DNA from: Rhodocyclaceae bacterium
GTDB taxonomy: Bacteria; Pseudomonadota; Gammaproteobacteria; Burkholderiales; Rhodocyclaceae
Reading direction: 5' to 3'
NCBI GenBank assembly: GCA_023150275.1
Contig: JAKLLG010000006.1
Location: 1-64,000 of the forward strand
Length of the DNA: 64,000 nucleotides
Position 1 is the first letter of the stretch. Every line of letters starts with the position of its first letter. The notes under the pieces are model-generated. The model saw only the letters and a list, made by a program, of their open reading frames with translations, searched no databases and was not told the origin of the DNA. This document shows, one piece after another, positions 36,921 through 44,942 of the stretch. Position numbers and translations under genes: made by a program.

Positions 36921-37610
36921 TCAGGCAAGCAGCTGGTAACCCTTGCGGATCACCGTCTGGATGAATGATCGCCCGTCGGCACGCAGGCCCAGTTTCTGGC
37001 GAATGCTGCTCATGTGGACATCAATGCTGCGATCAAAGCGCGACAGCGGTCGTCCGAGTGCTTCCTGCGACAGCTCCGCCTTGCTGACCACGCGCCCGGC
37101 ATTGCGGGCCAGCACTTCGATCAGGCTGAACTCGGTGCTGGTCAGGGTCAGCGGCGCGCCGTTCCGTGTCGCTGCGCGCTCCCGCGGACGGATGACAAGA
37201 TCGCCGATGGTCAGCTGGGCGTCGCCTTGCTCCCGCGCCATTGCGCCGGCGGACTGGCGCCGCAGGATCGCGCGCAGCCTCGCTGCCAACTCGCGTGGCG
37301 TACAAGGTTTTGGCACGTAGTCGTCGGCACCCGACTCAAGACCGCTGATCCTGTCGATATCGTCACCTCGCGCGGTCAGCATCACCACCGGGACATTGCT
37401 GGCGGCGCGAATCAGGCGGAGGGCCTGAATGCCATCGAGCACCGGCATCATCACGTCGAGAACGACGATGTCGTAATCGCCGGCGAGCGCGGCATGCACT
37501 CCCGATTCACCGTCGCCCGCTGTATCCGCCGCGAAGCCATCAGCGACGAGATAGTCGCACAGCAAACCGGCGAGTTCGCTGTCGTCGTCAACCAGCAATA
37601 CCTTCGACAT
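36921..37610 (-). CDS. CpxR-like OmpR-family response regulator
   Basis: A 229-residue regulator: receiver (about 1-115, acceptor Asp in VVLDVMMPVLDG) and winged-helix DNA-binding domain. The segment AELSQEALGRPLSRFDRSIDVHMS closely matches CpxR, which is why this is called CpxR-like and not a generic OmpR protein. ATG 37610 starts MSKVLLVDDD. CpxR-type boxes at 37703-37717 and 37823-37847 in the divergent promoter region point to autoregulation and control of the EF-hand gene. Confidence 0.88.
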   Translation of the reverse strand: MSKVLLVDDDSELAGLLCDYLVADGFAADTAGDGESGVHAALAGDYDIVVLDVMMPVLDGIQALRLIRAASNVPVVMLTARGDDIDRISGLESGADDYVPKPCTPRELAARLRAILRRQSAGAMAREQGDAQLTIGDLVIRPRERAATRNGAPLTLTSTEFSLIEVLARNAGRVVSKAELSQEALGRPLSRFDRSIDVHMSSIRQKLGLRADGRSFIQTVIRKGYQLLA

Positions 37611-37702
37611 CCTGTGTCCCGTTCGTTGTCGCCGGCAATGCTTGCCGGGCTGGGGAAAACCGTTCTCGCCACGATCGTGCAAGCGCCTGAATACCGGCGC
37701 GT

Positions 37703-37717
37703 TTTACACCGATTTAC
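37703..37717 (-). promoter_or_regulatory. CpxR-type box 1
   Basis: TTTAC-N5-TTTAC, which on the minus strand is GTAAA-N5-GTAAA, the CpxR consensus. It lies about 93 bp upstream of the response-regulator start, a position suited to autoregulation. Confidence 0.7.
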
Positions 37718-37822
37718 AGCCAGCAATTATCGCCGGTGCGCTTGCCGCAGCGTCATGCGCAATTTTCGCGCGCGCTGGCACGTGGCCGCACAGGTTGTAT
37801 TGCAGCAGAAATCGGCGATCCC

Positions 37823-37847
37823 TTAACGCGCCTTTACCGGTTTTTAC
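37823..37847 (+). promoter_or_regulatory. CpxR-type box 2 (three half-sites)
   Basis: TTAAC-N5-TTTAC-N5-TTTAC: a perfect CpxR-type pair (37833-37847) preceded by a one-mismatch half-site in phase. It lies about 110 bp upstream of the EF-hand gene. Confidence 0.68.
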
Positions 37848-37956
37848 ACCGAGAGGCATGAATTCAGGGCCATTCTGGCCGATGAATTGCATAGCACAGG
37901 CGGCCCCGGTCAAAGCGGGCAAACTTTTTTCATTGCACCCGGAAAGGAGTACGGAC

Positions 37957-38643
37957 ATGAGCAGTATCGGATCAATCGGAACATCCGCTGGAAACAGCAT
38001 GCTGATGCAGGCTACGGGCGGGCGGCGGCGCCCTGATCCCGAGGCGATGGCGGAACAGCTTTTCTCCCGCCTCGACACGGATAACCAGGGCTATATCGAG
38101 CAGGCCGATCTTGAGGCGGCGCTTGCAACCGCCAACGGCTCCAGCGAGACCTCCGGCGCCTCAAGTCTCTTTGCGCAACTCGATGGCGACGGCGATGGCA
38201 AGGTGACCAAGGACGAGTTCTCGACAGCGCTCAAGGCCGTTGCCGAGCAACTCGACAGCCAGTTCGCGGAGATGCGGATGCAGGGTGGAATGCCGCCACC
38301 GCCTCCGCCTCTGCCTCAGGATGACGCTGGCTTCAGCAAGGAGGAACTGGAGAATCAGCTGAGCGAGATTGGCGACTCCGACAGCAAGCGCAGCGGTCTG
38401 ATCTCCAAGATCGTCGAGAATTTCGATGCCGCGGATACCGACGGCGATGGCAAAGTGAGTTTCATGGAAGCGATGGCCTACGACCAGGCCAACGGGGCAG
38501 CGAGTGCGGAGTCTGGCGCTTCGTCTGCAACGAAGACGGTGAGCAGCGAGCAGCAACTGATGCTGCAGATCATGCGTCTGGCAGAAGCCTACGGCCTGAC
38601 CGGAGAAAATAGCTCGACCGCTACCATCGCAGCTTCGGCCTGA
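37957..38643 (+). CDS. EF-hand calcium-binding protein
   Basis: A 228-residue protein with three recognisable EF-hand loops: DTDNQGYIEQAD (about 36-47), DGDGDGKVTKDE (about 76-87) and DTDGDGKVSFME (about 160-171), all with the acidic positions for Ca2+ binding. A Pro run (PPPPPPLP) lies between the second and third. No signal peptide is seen, so export, if any, would be by another route. GGAAAGGAG gives a strong start. It is divergent from the CpxR-like gene with CpxR-type boxes between, so it is a candidate target. Confidence 0.88.
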   Translation: MSSIGSIGTSAGNSMLMQATGGRRRPDPEAMAEQLFSRLDTDNQGYIEQADLEAALATANGSSETSGASSLFAQLDGDGDGKVTKDEFSTALKAVAEQLDSQFAEMRMQGGMPPPPPPLPQDDAGFSKEELENQLSEIGDSDSKRSGLISKIVENFDAADTDGDGKVSFMEAMAYDQANGAASAESGASSATKTVSSEQQLMLQIMRLAEAYGLTGENSSTATIAASA

Positions 38644-38650
38644 AAGCCCG

Positions 38651-38676
38651 TGACCGACCCTTGACCGGGTCGGTCA
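38651..38676. terminator. Hairpin between convergent EF-hand and beta-propeller genes
   Basis: A perfect 10-bp stem (TGACCGACCC / GGGTCGGTCA) with a 6-nt loop starts 8 nt after the EF-hand stop. No T-tract follows, so termination may be weak or factor-assisted. Confidence 0.5.
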
Positions 38677-38696
38677 TCCGCCCCGGCTATGCCGCT

Positions 38697-39680
38697 TCAG
38701 CGGATCATGCCAAGTCGGCCATTATGGCTGCCCATGTACCAGTAGTTTCCCTTGGCATCGATGATGGCCTTGCGGATGCCAACGTTGGTGGAGGGCAGTG
38801 CGATCACGCGGAAGCGTTCGCTCTGCGGATCGAAGACCGCCACGGTGTCGGTGTCGATCTCGTTGGCCCAGACCCGGCCTGCGGCATCCACGGTGACGGC
38901 ATACGGGCCGGCGGTCGGGCCTGCCGGCATGGCGTACGATTTGACGATGCTGCGCGTGCGTGGATCGAGCTTCAGCAGCTGGCCGCTGCCATAGGCTGTG
39001 ACCCAGAGCATGCCGTCGGGGGCGGTCGCAATGCGGCGCGGGCGGCTGCCGGTACCGGTGGCGATTTCGTCGATCTGCCCGGTGGTTGGGTCGAGGCGCC
39101 CGATGCTGTCGCCCTGCAGCCGGCAGAACCAGACCATGCCGTCGCGGTCGATGGCCAACCCGTAGGGGTTGCCCGAGGTGGCGTACTCGGTGATCTTGCC
39201 GCTGCTGCGGTCGAGCCGGGCAACGCGCTGCGCGCCCTGCATGGTGAACCAGATCGTTCCCTTGTCGTCGATCACCAGCGTGTGCGGATCGCCGCCCGAG
39301 GGCGTGCGGTACTCGGTGACCTTTCCGCTGGCGGGATCAAGCCGGCCTATGGTGCCGTTGCCATTGCCGGTGTACCACGCGACGCCTTGGGCATCGACCA
39401 TCACGCCGTGCGGGTGGGCGCCCTTGGGCAGTTCCCATTCGCGAAACTGCCGGGTGGCCGGGTCGAAACGGGCGATGCGGTTGCCGCGCATTACGGCGAT
39501 GAAGATGCTGCCGTCGGGCGCCGGTGCCGGATCGCGCGCGAACTTCGGCGTCGGAACCGGCCATTCGGCAACCTCGCCACGGATTTCAGCCAGCGCGCCG
39601 GCGGCGGTGCCGTAGTTGGAGCCGCCGGCCGTTGCGTTGGCAGCAAAGAACAGAAGGAACAGCGGGAGGATTCGATTCAT
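38697..39680 (-). CDS. Exported Vgb-like beta-propeller protein
   Basis: A 327-residue protein with a signal peptide (about 1-18) and repeated blade motifs of the virginiamycin B lyase/NHL type (PDGSIFIAVMRGNRIARFDP, GVAWYTGNGNGTIGRLDP, GTIWFTMQGAQRVARLD, GMVWFCRLQGDSIGRLDP). Many chromosomal proteins of this fold are not streptogramin lyases. I therefore call only a periplasmic beta-propeller and do not claim antibiotic resistance. It is the last gene of the minus-strand group from 41743. Confidence 0.85.
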   Translation of the reverse strand: MNRILPLFLLFFAANATAGGSNYGTAAGALAEIRGEVAEWPVPTPKFARDPAPAPDGSIFIAVMRGNRIARFDPATRQFREWELPKGAHPHGVMVDAQGVAWYTGNGNGTIGRLDPASGKVTEYRTPSGGDPHTLVIDDKGTIWFTMQGAQRVARLDRSSGKITEYATSGNPYGLAIDRDGMVWFCRLQGDSIGRLDPTTGQIDEIATGTGSRPRRIATAPDGMLWVTAYGSGQLLKLDPRTRSIVKSYAMPAGPTAGPYAVTVDAAGRVWANEIDTDTVAVFDPQSERFRVIALPSTNVGIRKAIIDAKGNYWYMGSHNGRLGMIR

Positions 39681-39735
39681 CGCACGTCTCCGCGGCGGGG
39701 TGTGCGATTTCGACAGTGCGCGGGCGGGGCTGGTT

Positions 39736-40182
39736 CTACTTCACCTCGAAATCGAAACTTGCGACGACCTCGCCTTCGACCACGACCTGCAGGCGCCGCT
39801 TGCCGGCGGGTTCATCCGGGCCGATCGACCATTCGCCGACGATCTGGCCATCCACCGGCGCCAGTTGTCGCTGGCTGACCTGGCTGCGGCGCAGATCGGG
39901 AACGTGCAGGTTGCGCGCGACCGGATTGTCCGGTTCCTTCTGCTTCGGCGACGGCAGCACGTATTCCTCGCGCACCGCGAGCGAGCGTTTGTTCGTGCGC
40001 AGTTCGATGATCCAGCCGTAGCGTTGGCCGACGGCGCGGGGCACGACCGGCGAGGCTTGAAAGAGGATTTCGCCGCCCCGCGTTTCCTGAAAGAGGCCGA
40101 ATTCGGCACCGATGATCTCGACATCGGCGGCACTGGCGAGGCGCGCGGCAAGGAGCAGCGCGAGGGCAATCAGGCGGTTCAT
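39736..40182 (-). CDS. Small exported protein, unknown
   Basis: A 148-residue protein with a signal peptide (about 1-18, RLASA-A). The mature part is predicted beta-rich (VEIIGAEFGLF, YGWIIELRTNKRSLAVREEYVLP, KRRLQVVVEGEVVASFDFEV), suggesting an immunoglobulin-like sandwich. No family recognised. Its ATG overlaps the stop of the PIN-domain gene (ATGA); the beta-propeller gene follows after 55 nt. Confidence 0.72.
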   Translation of the reverse strand: MNRLIALALLLAARLASAADVEIIGAEFGLFQETRGGEILFQASPVVPRAVGQRYGWIIELRTNKRSLAVREEYVLPSPKQKEPDNPVARNLHVPDLRRSQVSQRQLAPVDGQIVGEWSIGPDEPAGKRRLQVVVEGEVVASFDFEVK

Positions 40183-40634
40183 GCGGCGCTCTCCTGCAGC
40201 AGGGCGGTGGCGCGTTCGGGGGGTACGATCGCGAACGGTGGGGGTTGCCGACGGCTGCGCGCCAGGCGCAGCAGTTCGCGGTCGCGCGTGATCAGCAGGT
40301 CGGCGTGGCAGCGTGCCGCGAGTTCGAGGAATTTCTGGTCGTCGGCGTCGCGGCAGCGGGGGAGTGGTGGCGGTGACGGTTCGGGTACCAGGGTCTCGTC
40401 GCTTTCCGGCACTTCGACGGCGAGCGCGCGGTAGGCGGCGAGGATTTCCGCCTGCGCTTCGTTGTTGCGCGCGATCTGCGGGTAGCCGAGCACACGTTGC
40501 AGTTCGGCGAGGCAGCGGGCGTCGGTATGGCAGCTGGCGGCGCCGGCGCGCAGGGCGGCATGCAGCGCTGCACAGCGCGGGTCGGCCCAGTGCAGCATTT
40601 CCAGCACTACGTTGGTATCGAGCACCAGCCTCAT
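40179..40634 (-). CDS. PIN-domain protein (putative toxin, COG1569 type)
   Basis: A 151-residue PIN nuclease-like protein: [12 protein letters not shown] at the N-terminus (first catalytic Asp), an internal Glu in [12 protein letters not shown], and [26 protein letters not shown] at the C-terminal end (about 95-120) with the remaining acidic residues. Such proteins cleave RNA and are usually paired with an antitoxin, but none is visible. The start overlaps the hydroxyglutarate oxidase stop and the end overlaps the next gene, so it is embedded in an operon of metabolic and exported proteins. Confidence 0.82.
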   Translation of the reverse strand: MRLVLDTNVVLEMLHWADPRCAALHAALRAGAASCHTDARCLAELQRVLGYPQIARNNEAQAEILAAYRALAVEVPESDETLVPEPSPPPLPRCRDADDQKFLELAARCHADLLITRDRELLRLARSRRQPPPFAIVPPERATALLQESAA

Positions 40635-41743
40635 TGAAGCGCGGCAAGGGCCGCTTCGGCTATGGCGAGGCTGGAGGTGAGCCCCGGCGATTCGATGCCG
40701 AAGAGGTGCACGAGGCCGGGCACGCCGTGTTCGGCCGGCCCCTGGATGACAAAATCGGTGGCGGCGAGTTCGGGGCCGTGTATTTTCGGCCGCACACCAC
40801 AGTAGGTGGGCGAAAGCACGCCGTCGGCGAGGCCGGGCCAGTAGCTGCGGATCTTGGCGTAGAAGCTCTCGGTGCGTGCGCCATCGACGCCGTATTCGGG
40901 ATGGTCGATCCAGTCGTCCGGCAGCCATTCCACATCCGGGCCGAAGCGCGCCTGCCCGCCGAGATCCATCGTGAAATGCAGGCCGGTGCCGCCGATTTCC
41001 GGCATCGGGTAAATCAACTGCTTGAACGGCGCAGCGCCGGCGAGCGCGTAGTAGTTGCCCTTGGCGTAATGCGGCGTCGGGCAGTGCGCCGGGTCGTAGC
41101 CCTCGATCGCCCGCGCCACCTGAGTTGCGTGCAGGCCGGCCGCGTTGATGACGAGGCGCGCCGAGAGCACCGTATCGCCGACGCTGATCTCGATGCGTCC
41201 GCCGCTATGCGCCACGCGGCCGCCGCTTACCGGGCTGTGCACGGCCAGCGTTGCGCCATCGCGTTCCGCATCGCCGAGCAGCGCCAGCATGTAGGCGTGG
41301 CTATCGAAGATGCCGGTCGATGGCGAAGAGATCGCGGCGATGCAGAATAGATTCGGCTCGAGCGCCACCGCTTCGTCGCCGCCGTGCATGACGAGATCCT
41401 CGACGCCGTTCGCCAGCCCCTGCCGGTAGAGTGCTTCAAGCTTGGACAATTGGTCCACGTCGGTCGCCACGATCAGCTTGCCGCAGCGGCGGTGGGCAAT
41501 GCCGCGTTCGGCGCAATAGGCATAGAGCGCGTCGCGTCCGGCCACGCACAGCTTTGCCTTCAGCGAGCCGGTTGGGTAATAGATGCCGGCGTGGATCACC
41601 TCGCTGTTGCGGGCGCTGGTTTGCGTGCCGAAGGCTTCCTGCCGTTCGAGGATGAGGGTTTCGATGCCGCGGCGGGCGAGGGCACGCGCACAGGCGAGCC
41701 CGACGGCGCCGGCGCCGATGACGACTGCTTCGATCTGTTCCAT
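40631..41743 (-). CDS. lhgO: L-2-hydroxyglutarate oxidase-like FAD enzyme
   Basis: A 370-residue DAO-family flavoprotein. The FAD-binding [17 protein letters not shown] is at the N-terminus, and [25 protein letters not shown] (about 51-75) is the strongly conserved segment of L-2-hydroxyglutarate oxidases. The C-terminal [11 protein letters not shown] and [16 protein letters not shown] also fit. It would oxidise L-2-hydroxyglutarate to 2-oxoglutarate at the membrane. ATG 41743 ([10 protein letters not shown]) is preferred; an in-frame ATG at 41779 is possible. It heads a minus-strand operon. Confidence 0.88.
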   Translation of the reverse strand: MEQIEAVVIGAGAVGLACARALARRGIETLILERQEAFGTQTSARNSEVIHAGIYYPTGSLKAKLCVAGRDALYAYCAERGIAHRRCGKLIVATDVDQLSKLEALYRQGLANGVEDLVMHGGDEAVALEPNLFCIAAISSPSTGIFDSHAYMLALLGDAERDGATLAVHSPVSGGRVAHSGGRIEISVGDTVLSARLVINAAGLHATQVARAIEGYDPAHCPTPHYAKGNYYALAGAAPFKQLIYPMPEIGGTGLHFTMDLGGQARFGPDVEWLPDDWIDHPEYGVDGARTESFYAKIRSYWPGLADGVLSPTYCGVRPKIHGPELAATDFVIQGPAEHGVPGLVHLFGIESPGLTSSLAIAEAALAALQ

Positions 41744-41833
41744 AGGGTCGGCATTGTAACCGCCCGCGACTTCGTGCAAGCAGGCGTCGCGAAACGCGGG
41801 CGCACGAGTTTGCGAGGAGAATGTATTGGATTG

Positions 41834-41864
41834 TGCGCATATTCAATGTGGAAAACTATGCGCA
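41834..41864. promoter_or_regulatory. Inverted repeat upstream of ccdAB
   Basis: Perfect 8-bp arms TGCGCATA (41834-41841) and TATGCGCA (41857-41864) with a 15-nt gap lie 43 nt before the CcdA start. This is a plausible operator for autorepression by the CcdA-CcdB complex. Confidence 0.55.
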
Positions 41865-41907
41865 TTGGCGGTATCCTGCAGCCTGTTCCGACAAAGCGGA
41901 GTCCGCG

Positions 41908-42156
41908 ATGCAACCGAATCTCCCCCACGCAAATGCCGCCAAGAAGGCGACCAATGTCTCGATGGCCGAAGCGCTGCTGGCGGAGGCCAAGGCGCTGCGC
42001 ATCAATATCTCGCAGGCGGCCGAGGCGGGCCTTGCCCGCGCCGTCGCCGAAAAGCGGGCGGAACTCTGGTTGCAGGAAAACCGCGCGGCGCTCGAAAGCT
42101 CCAACGCCTACGTCGAGAAACACGGCTTGCCGCTGGAAAAGCACAGAACCTTCTGA
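41908..42156 (+). CDS. ccdA: CcdA-type antitoxin
   Basis: An 82-residue antitoxin: an N-terminal ribbon-helix-helix (KKATNVSMAEALLAEAKAL) for DNA binding and a C-terminal CcdB-binding segment (LWLQENRAALESSNAYVEKHGLPL). GGAG at 41898-41901 supports ATG 41908. Its stop codon overlaps the ccdB ATG by 1 nt (TGATG), so the two are translationally coupled. It should bind CcdB and repress the operon together with it. Confidence 0.9.
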   Translation: MQPNLPHANAAKKATNVSMAEALLAEAKALRINISQAAEAGLARAVAEKRAELWLQENRAALESSNAYVEKHGLPLEKHRTF

Positions 42157-42455
42157 TGGCTCGCTACAACGTCTATCCCAACCCGGGCGGCGATGGCTAC
42201 CTGCTCGATGTGCAGGCGGAAATCCACAGCCTGCTCAACACCCGTGTCGTCGTTCCCCTGCTGCCGCTTCGCGTGGCGCCAACGCCGGCCCGCACGCTCA
42301 ATCCCCTCTTCGAACTGAACGGGGAAACGCATTCGATGGTGACGCAGTACATGGCAGCCGTGCCGGTGGCGATGCTCAAGGGGCGGGTCGCGAGCGTCGA
42401 GGATCGTTGCACCGAGATCGTGGCGGCACTGGATTTGCTGATGCAGGGTTTTTGA
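42156..42455 (+). CDS. ccdB: CcdB-type gyrase toxin
   Basis: A 99-residue CcdB family protein: MARYNVYPNPGGDGYLLDVQAE at the start (family residues 1-22), TRVVVPLLPL, LFELNGETHSMVTQYMAAVP, and a C-terminal helix. In plasmid-F CcdB the C-terminal WGI is needed to poison DNA gyrase; here the end reads MQGF. Other chromosomal members also vary here, so toxicity may be reduced or differently targeted. The gene lies 6 nt before the dus gene. Confidence 0.88.
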   Translation: MARYNVYPNPGGDGYLLDVQAEIHSLLNTRVVVPLLPLRVAPTPARTLNPLFELNGETHSMVTQYMAAVPVAMLKGRVASVEDRCTEIVAALDLLMQGF

Positions 42456-42461
42456 CCGCCC

Positions 42462-43472
42462 ATGTCCCGCTTGCTGCTTGCCCCGATGGAAGGCCTTGCC
42501 GACGATGTGTTGCGCGAGGTGCTGACGCACGTCGGTGGACGTGTCGGCGGCTACGAGCAGGCGGTGACGGAGTTCGTGCGTGTCTCCGGCACGCTGTTGC
42601 CGAACCGGGCCTTCATGCGTATTGCCCCCGAGCTGCGTAACGGCGGCCGCACATCGGTTGGCACGCCGGTCGTGGTGCAACTGCTCGGCAGCGATCCGGC
42701 CTGCATGGCGGCCAACGCCGCGCGCCTCGCGCAGCTGGCGCCGCCGGCGATCGACCTCAACTTCGGCTGCCCGGACCCGTGCGTCAACCGGCATCGTGGC
42801 GGCGCGGCGCTGCTCGGCGAGCCGGATCTGTTGCATGCAATTGCCTTGGCGGTGCGTGCCGCCGTGCCGGCTGCGATTCCCGTCACTGCCAAGATGCGCC
42901 TCGGTATAGCCGATACCTCGCTCGCTATCGACTGCGCGACGGCACTTGCCGAGGGCGGCGCCGAATCGCTGGTGGTGCATGCGCGCACCAGGGAACAGGG
43001 CTACAAGCCGCCCGCGCATTGGGAATGGATTGCCGCGATTCGCGAGGCCGTTCGCGTGCCGGTGATCGCCAACGGCGAGGTGTGGAACGTCGCCGACTGG
43101 CAGCGCTGTCGTGAAGTCAGCGGCTGCGACGACGTGATGCTGGGCCGTGGCGCGGTCTCCGATCCGTATCTCGTGCGGCGCCTTCGTGGCCTGGCGGAAC
43201 CGGTGGCGACCGAGGCTGAATGGCAGGCGCTGCTGCCCGCCATTGCCGATTTCTGGCGCGGCGTGCAGGCCAAGGTGGAAGCACGGCATGCGCCGGGGCG
43301 GCTCAAGCTGTGGCTCGGCTATCTGCGTCGCACCTGGTCGCAGGCCGAAGCGCTGCATGCGGCGATCCGGCCGCTGCGCACACCGGCGGAGGTGAGCCGG
43401 GTGCTCGATGCGCTGGTGCCGACGCCGCCCTCGGCGGCAGCCTCGGCAGGCACGCTGCGCGAGGCCGCCTGA
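42462..43472 (+). CDS. dusC: tRNA-dihydrouridine synthase (DusC-like)
   Basis: A 336-residue FMN enzyme that reduces uridine to dihydrouridine in tRNA. LLLAPMEGLADDVLRE at the start, VVVQLLGSDP, NFGCPDPCVNRHRGGAALL (catalytic Cys in GCP), KMRLG, VHARTREQGYKP and VIANGEVW are as in Dus proteins; RHRGG in the active-site loop favours DusC. The C-terminal 20 residues are Ala/Pro-rich. Its stop overlaps the next ATG (TGATG). It starts 6 nt after ccdB. Confidence 0.92.
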   Translation: MSRLLLAPMEGLADDVLREVLTHVGGRVGGYEQAVTEFVRVSGTLLPNRAFMRIAPELRNGGRTSVGTPVVVQLLGSDPACMAANAARLAQLAPPAIDLNFGCPDPCVNRHRGGAALLGEPDLLHAIALAVRAAVPAAIPVTAKMRLGIADTSLAIDCATALAEGGAESLVVHARTREQGYKPPAHWEWIAAIREAVRVPVIANGEVWNVADWQRCREVSGCDDVMLGRGAVSDPYLVRRLRGLAEPVATEAEWQALLPAIADFWRGVQAKVEARHAPGRLKLWLGYLRRTWSQAEALHAAIRPLRTPAEVSRVLDALVPTPPSAAASAGTLREAA

Positions 43473-44140
43473 TGCGCGCCAACTCGCGCATTCCGACCAG
43501 CGCGCAGACCGGTATCCACGAGCGTCTCGGCGAGCTTGTCGACCGCCATCTGCGCGAACCCTTCCGCAAGCCCATCCTCGACTACAACCGAGCGGCCTTC
43601 GATGCCGCCATGGCCGCCTGGAACGGCCAGCCGCTGATCCTTGATGCCGCCTGCGGTACGGGGGCGAGCTGCGTGCTGCTGGCGCAGCAGCATCCCGCGT
43701 GTTTCGCTATCGGCGTCGATCAATCCGAAGCGCGGCTTTCAACGCAGAAGGGCGAACTGCCGCCGAACCTGCACCTTGCCCGCGCCGACCTCGTCGATTT
43801 CTGGCGCCTGCTGGCCGAGCGCGGCGTGAAGCTGGAACGCCATTGCCTGTTCTACCCCAACCCGTGGCCGAAGATCGGGCACCTCGCGCGGCGCTGGCAT
43901 GGGCACGCGGTGTTCCCGGTGCTGGCGCGGCTCGGCGGTCGCATTGAATGCCGCAGCAACTGGCGCATCTACGTCGAGGAATTCGCCTTCGCGCTGGGGC
44001 GCGTGATCGGTCGCGATATCGGTTGGGAAACGATGGGACCGGAAGCACTTGACGCACCTGTCTCGCCCTTCGAACGCAAGTACCGAGATTCCGGGCAGCC
44101 GCTCTACCGCTGCGTGGTCGATCTGCGGAGTGCGGCGTGA
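43472..44140 (+). CDS. TrmB-like SAM-dependent methyltransferase
   Basis: A 222-residue Rossmann methyltransferase related to tRNA (guanine-N7)-methyltransferase. The SAM motif is LILDAACGTGAS (about 55-66) and the TrmB-type motif appears as FYPNPWPKIGHLARRWHGH. The N-terminus differs from housekeeping TrmB, and it is encoded between dus and ykgJ with overlapping starts. It may be a second, specialised tRNA or small-molecule methyltransferase. The start ATG 43472 is fixed by the TGATG overlap. Confidence 0.78.
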   Translation: MRANSRIPTSAQTGIHERLGELVDRHLREPFRKPILDYNRAAFDAAMAAWNGQPLILDAACGTGASCVLLAQQHPACFAIGVDQSEARLSTQKGELPPNLHLARADLVDFWRLLAERGVKLERHCLFYPNPWPKIGHLARRWHGHAVFPVLARLGGRIECRSNWRIYVEEFAFALGRVIGRDIGWETMGPEALDAPVSPFERKYRDSGQPLYRCVVDLRSAA

Positions 44141-44469
44141 GCTCCGCTAATCCGTGCACTAGTTGCGGCGCCTGCTGTGCCGCCTTCCGCGTCGACTTTC
44201 ATTCGGTAGAACTGGCGGGCGGCGCCTTTGCCTGGGAAGGCGGGGTGCCGACAGCGATGACGGTACCCGTTACCGCCCAATTGGTGCGCATGCGCGGCAC
44301 TGATGCCTCGCCACCGAGATGCGTGGCGCTCGACGGCGAGGTCGGCCTTGTTGTCAGCTGCACGATCTACGGCGCCCGACCGTCGCCGTGCCGGGAATTC
44401 GATGTGACGCATGATGCCTGCGCGCGGGCACGGGCGAGGCATGGCTTGCCGCCACTGGACTGCAAGTAG
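44137..44469 (+). CDS. YkgJ-family cysteine cluster protein
   Basis: A 110-residue Zn/Fe-binding type protein of the YkgJ (UPF0153) family with Cys motifs CTSCGACCAAF at the N-terminus, C in PPRCVAL, CTIYGARPSPCREF in the middle and a final Cys near the end. Function unknown; a metal cluster is likely. The start is GTG 44137, overlapping the upstream stop (GTGA), so it is coupled to the methyltransferase gene. Confidence 0.88.
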   Translation: MSSANPCTSCGACCAAFRVDFHSVELAGGAFAWEGGVPTAMTVPVTAQLVRMRGTDASPPRCVALDGEVGLVVSCTIYGARPSPCREFDVTHDACARARARHGLPPLDCK

Positions 44470-44615
44470 GGCGGCCGCATTTGCCCATTCGGGCTACGCG
44501 GTTTCTGCCGCACGGTGAATCCCGCCAGACCGTTTTCTACCTTTGCTATCGCTACCTGTCTTCACCGCCGCCGCATTCCTGCGCTGCAGAACAATTGCCG
44601 CGTTGCCTGGTCAGA

Positions 44616-44660
44616 TACCCACAGGATGTGGGTAAAAGTCTGTGGGTAGTCTGTGGATAA
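44616..44660. promoter_or_regulatory. DnaA-box-like repeat cluster
   Basis: TACCCACA-GGA-TGTGGGTA (44616-44634) is a perfect inverted repeat. It is followed by TGTGGGTA (44641-44648) and TGTGGATAA (44652-44660), the last a perfect DnaA box on the reverse strand. Four copies lie within 45 bp; three deviate by one base from the TTATNCACA type. Confidence 0.6.
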
Positions 44661-44732
44661 GTCTTTCAAGCCGGCGGTTTGTCGGGCTTTTTTCCAATTG
44701 CCTATTAAACGGGCTTATCTGGTCGCGGTTTG

Positions 44733-44762
44733 TTGTTCGTTGAGAGCGATGTAACTTATAAT
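44733..44762 (+). promoter_or_regulatory. Candidate sigma-70 promoter of acnB
   Basis: A TTGTTC -35 (44733-44738), 18-bp spacer and a perfect TATAAT -10 (44757-44762) in an AT-rich context. The resulting leader to the GTG at 44943 would be about 170 nt, long enough for post-transcriptional control. Confidence 0.5.
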
Positions 44763-44942
44763 ATATATAAGACTTGCAACGGCTGTCGCCGCCAGTTTTC
44801 GGCACGAGGGTGCAGTCCCGCCCGGGCAGGTTCGGACGCAGATTTCAGGGTCTCCTGACGCCGCTGCTTCCCGGCCGTTGCAGTAAAATTTACGTTTCGC
44901 CTGATGTCGTTTCTTGAGCAACCTTTCTGAAAGGAAGTCGCC

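Larger units (their letters stand above)
37611..37956. promoter_or_regulatory. Divergent promoter region between CpxR-like and EF-hand genes
   Basis: A 346-nt spacer without a gene. It holds two clusters of TTTAC half-sites at 10-bp (one helical turn) spacing, described separately, and the EF-hand ribosome binding site GGAAAGGAG at 37941-37949. No convincing sigma-70 promoter was identified by eye. Confidence 0.7.
44470..44942. other. 473-nt intergenic region before acnB
   Basis: No gene. It contains a cluster of DnaA-box-like repeats (44616-44660), an AT-rich stretch (44751-44771) and the likely acnB promoter, each listed separately. The remainder shows no structure recognisable by eye. Confidence 0.7.

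Noticed and set aside
38697..39680. Streptogramin (virginiamycin B) resistance lyase
   Set aside because: It has a signal peptide and only the general propeller repeats; chromosomal propeller proteins of this type usually have other roles.
44616..44771. Chromosomal replication origin
   Set aside because: No dnaA, dnaN, gidA or parAB gene is nearby and only one DnaA box is perfect, so a regulatory or titration site is the safer reading.
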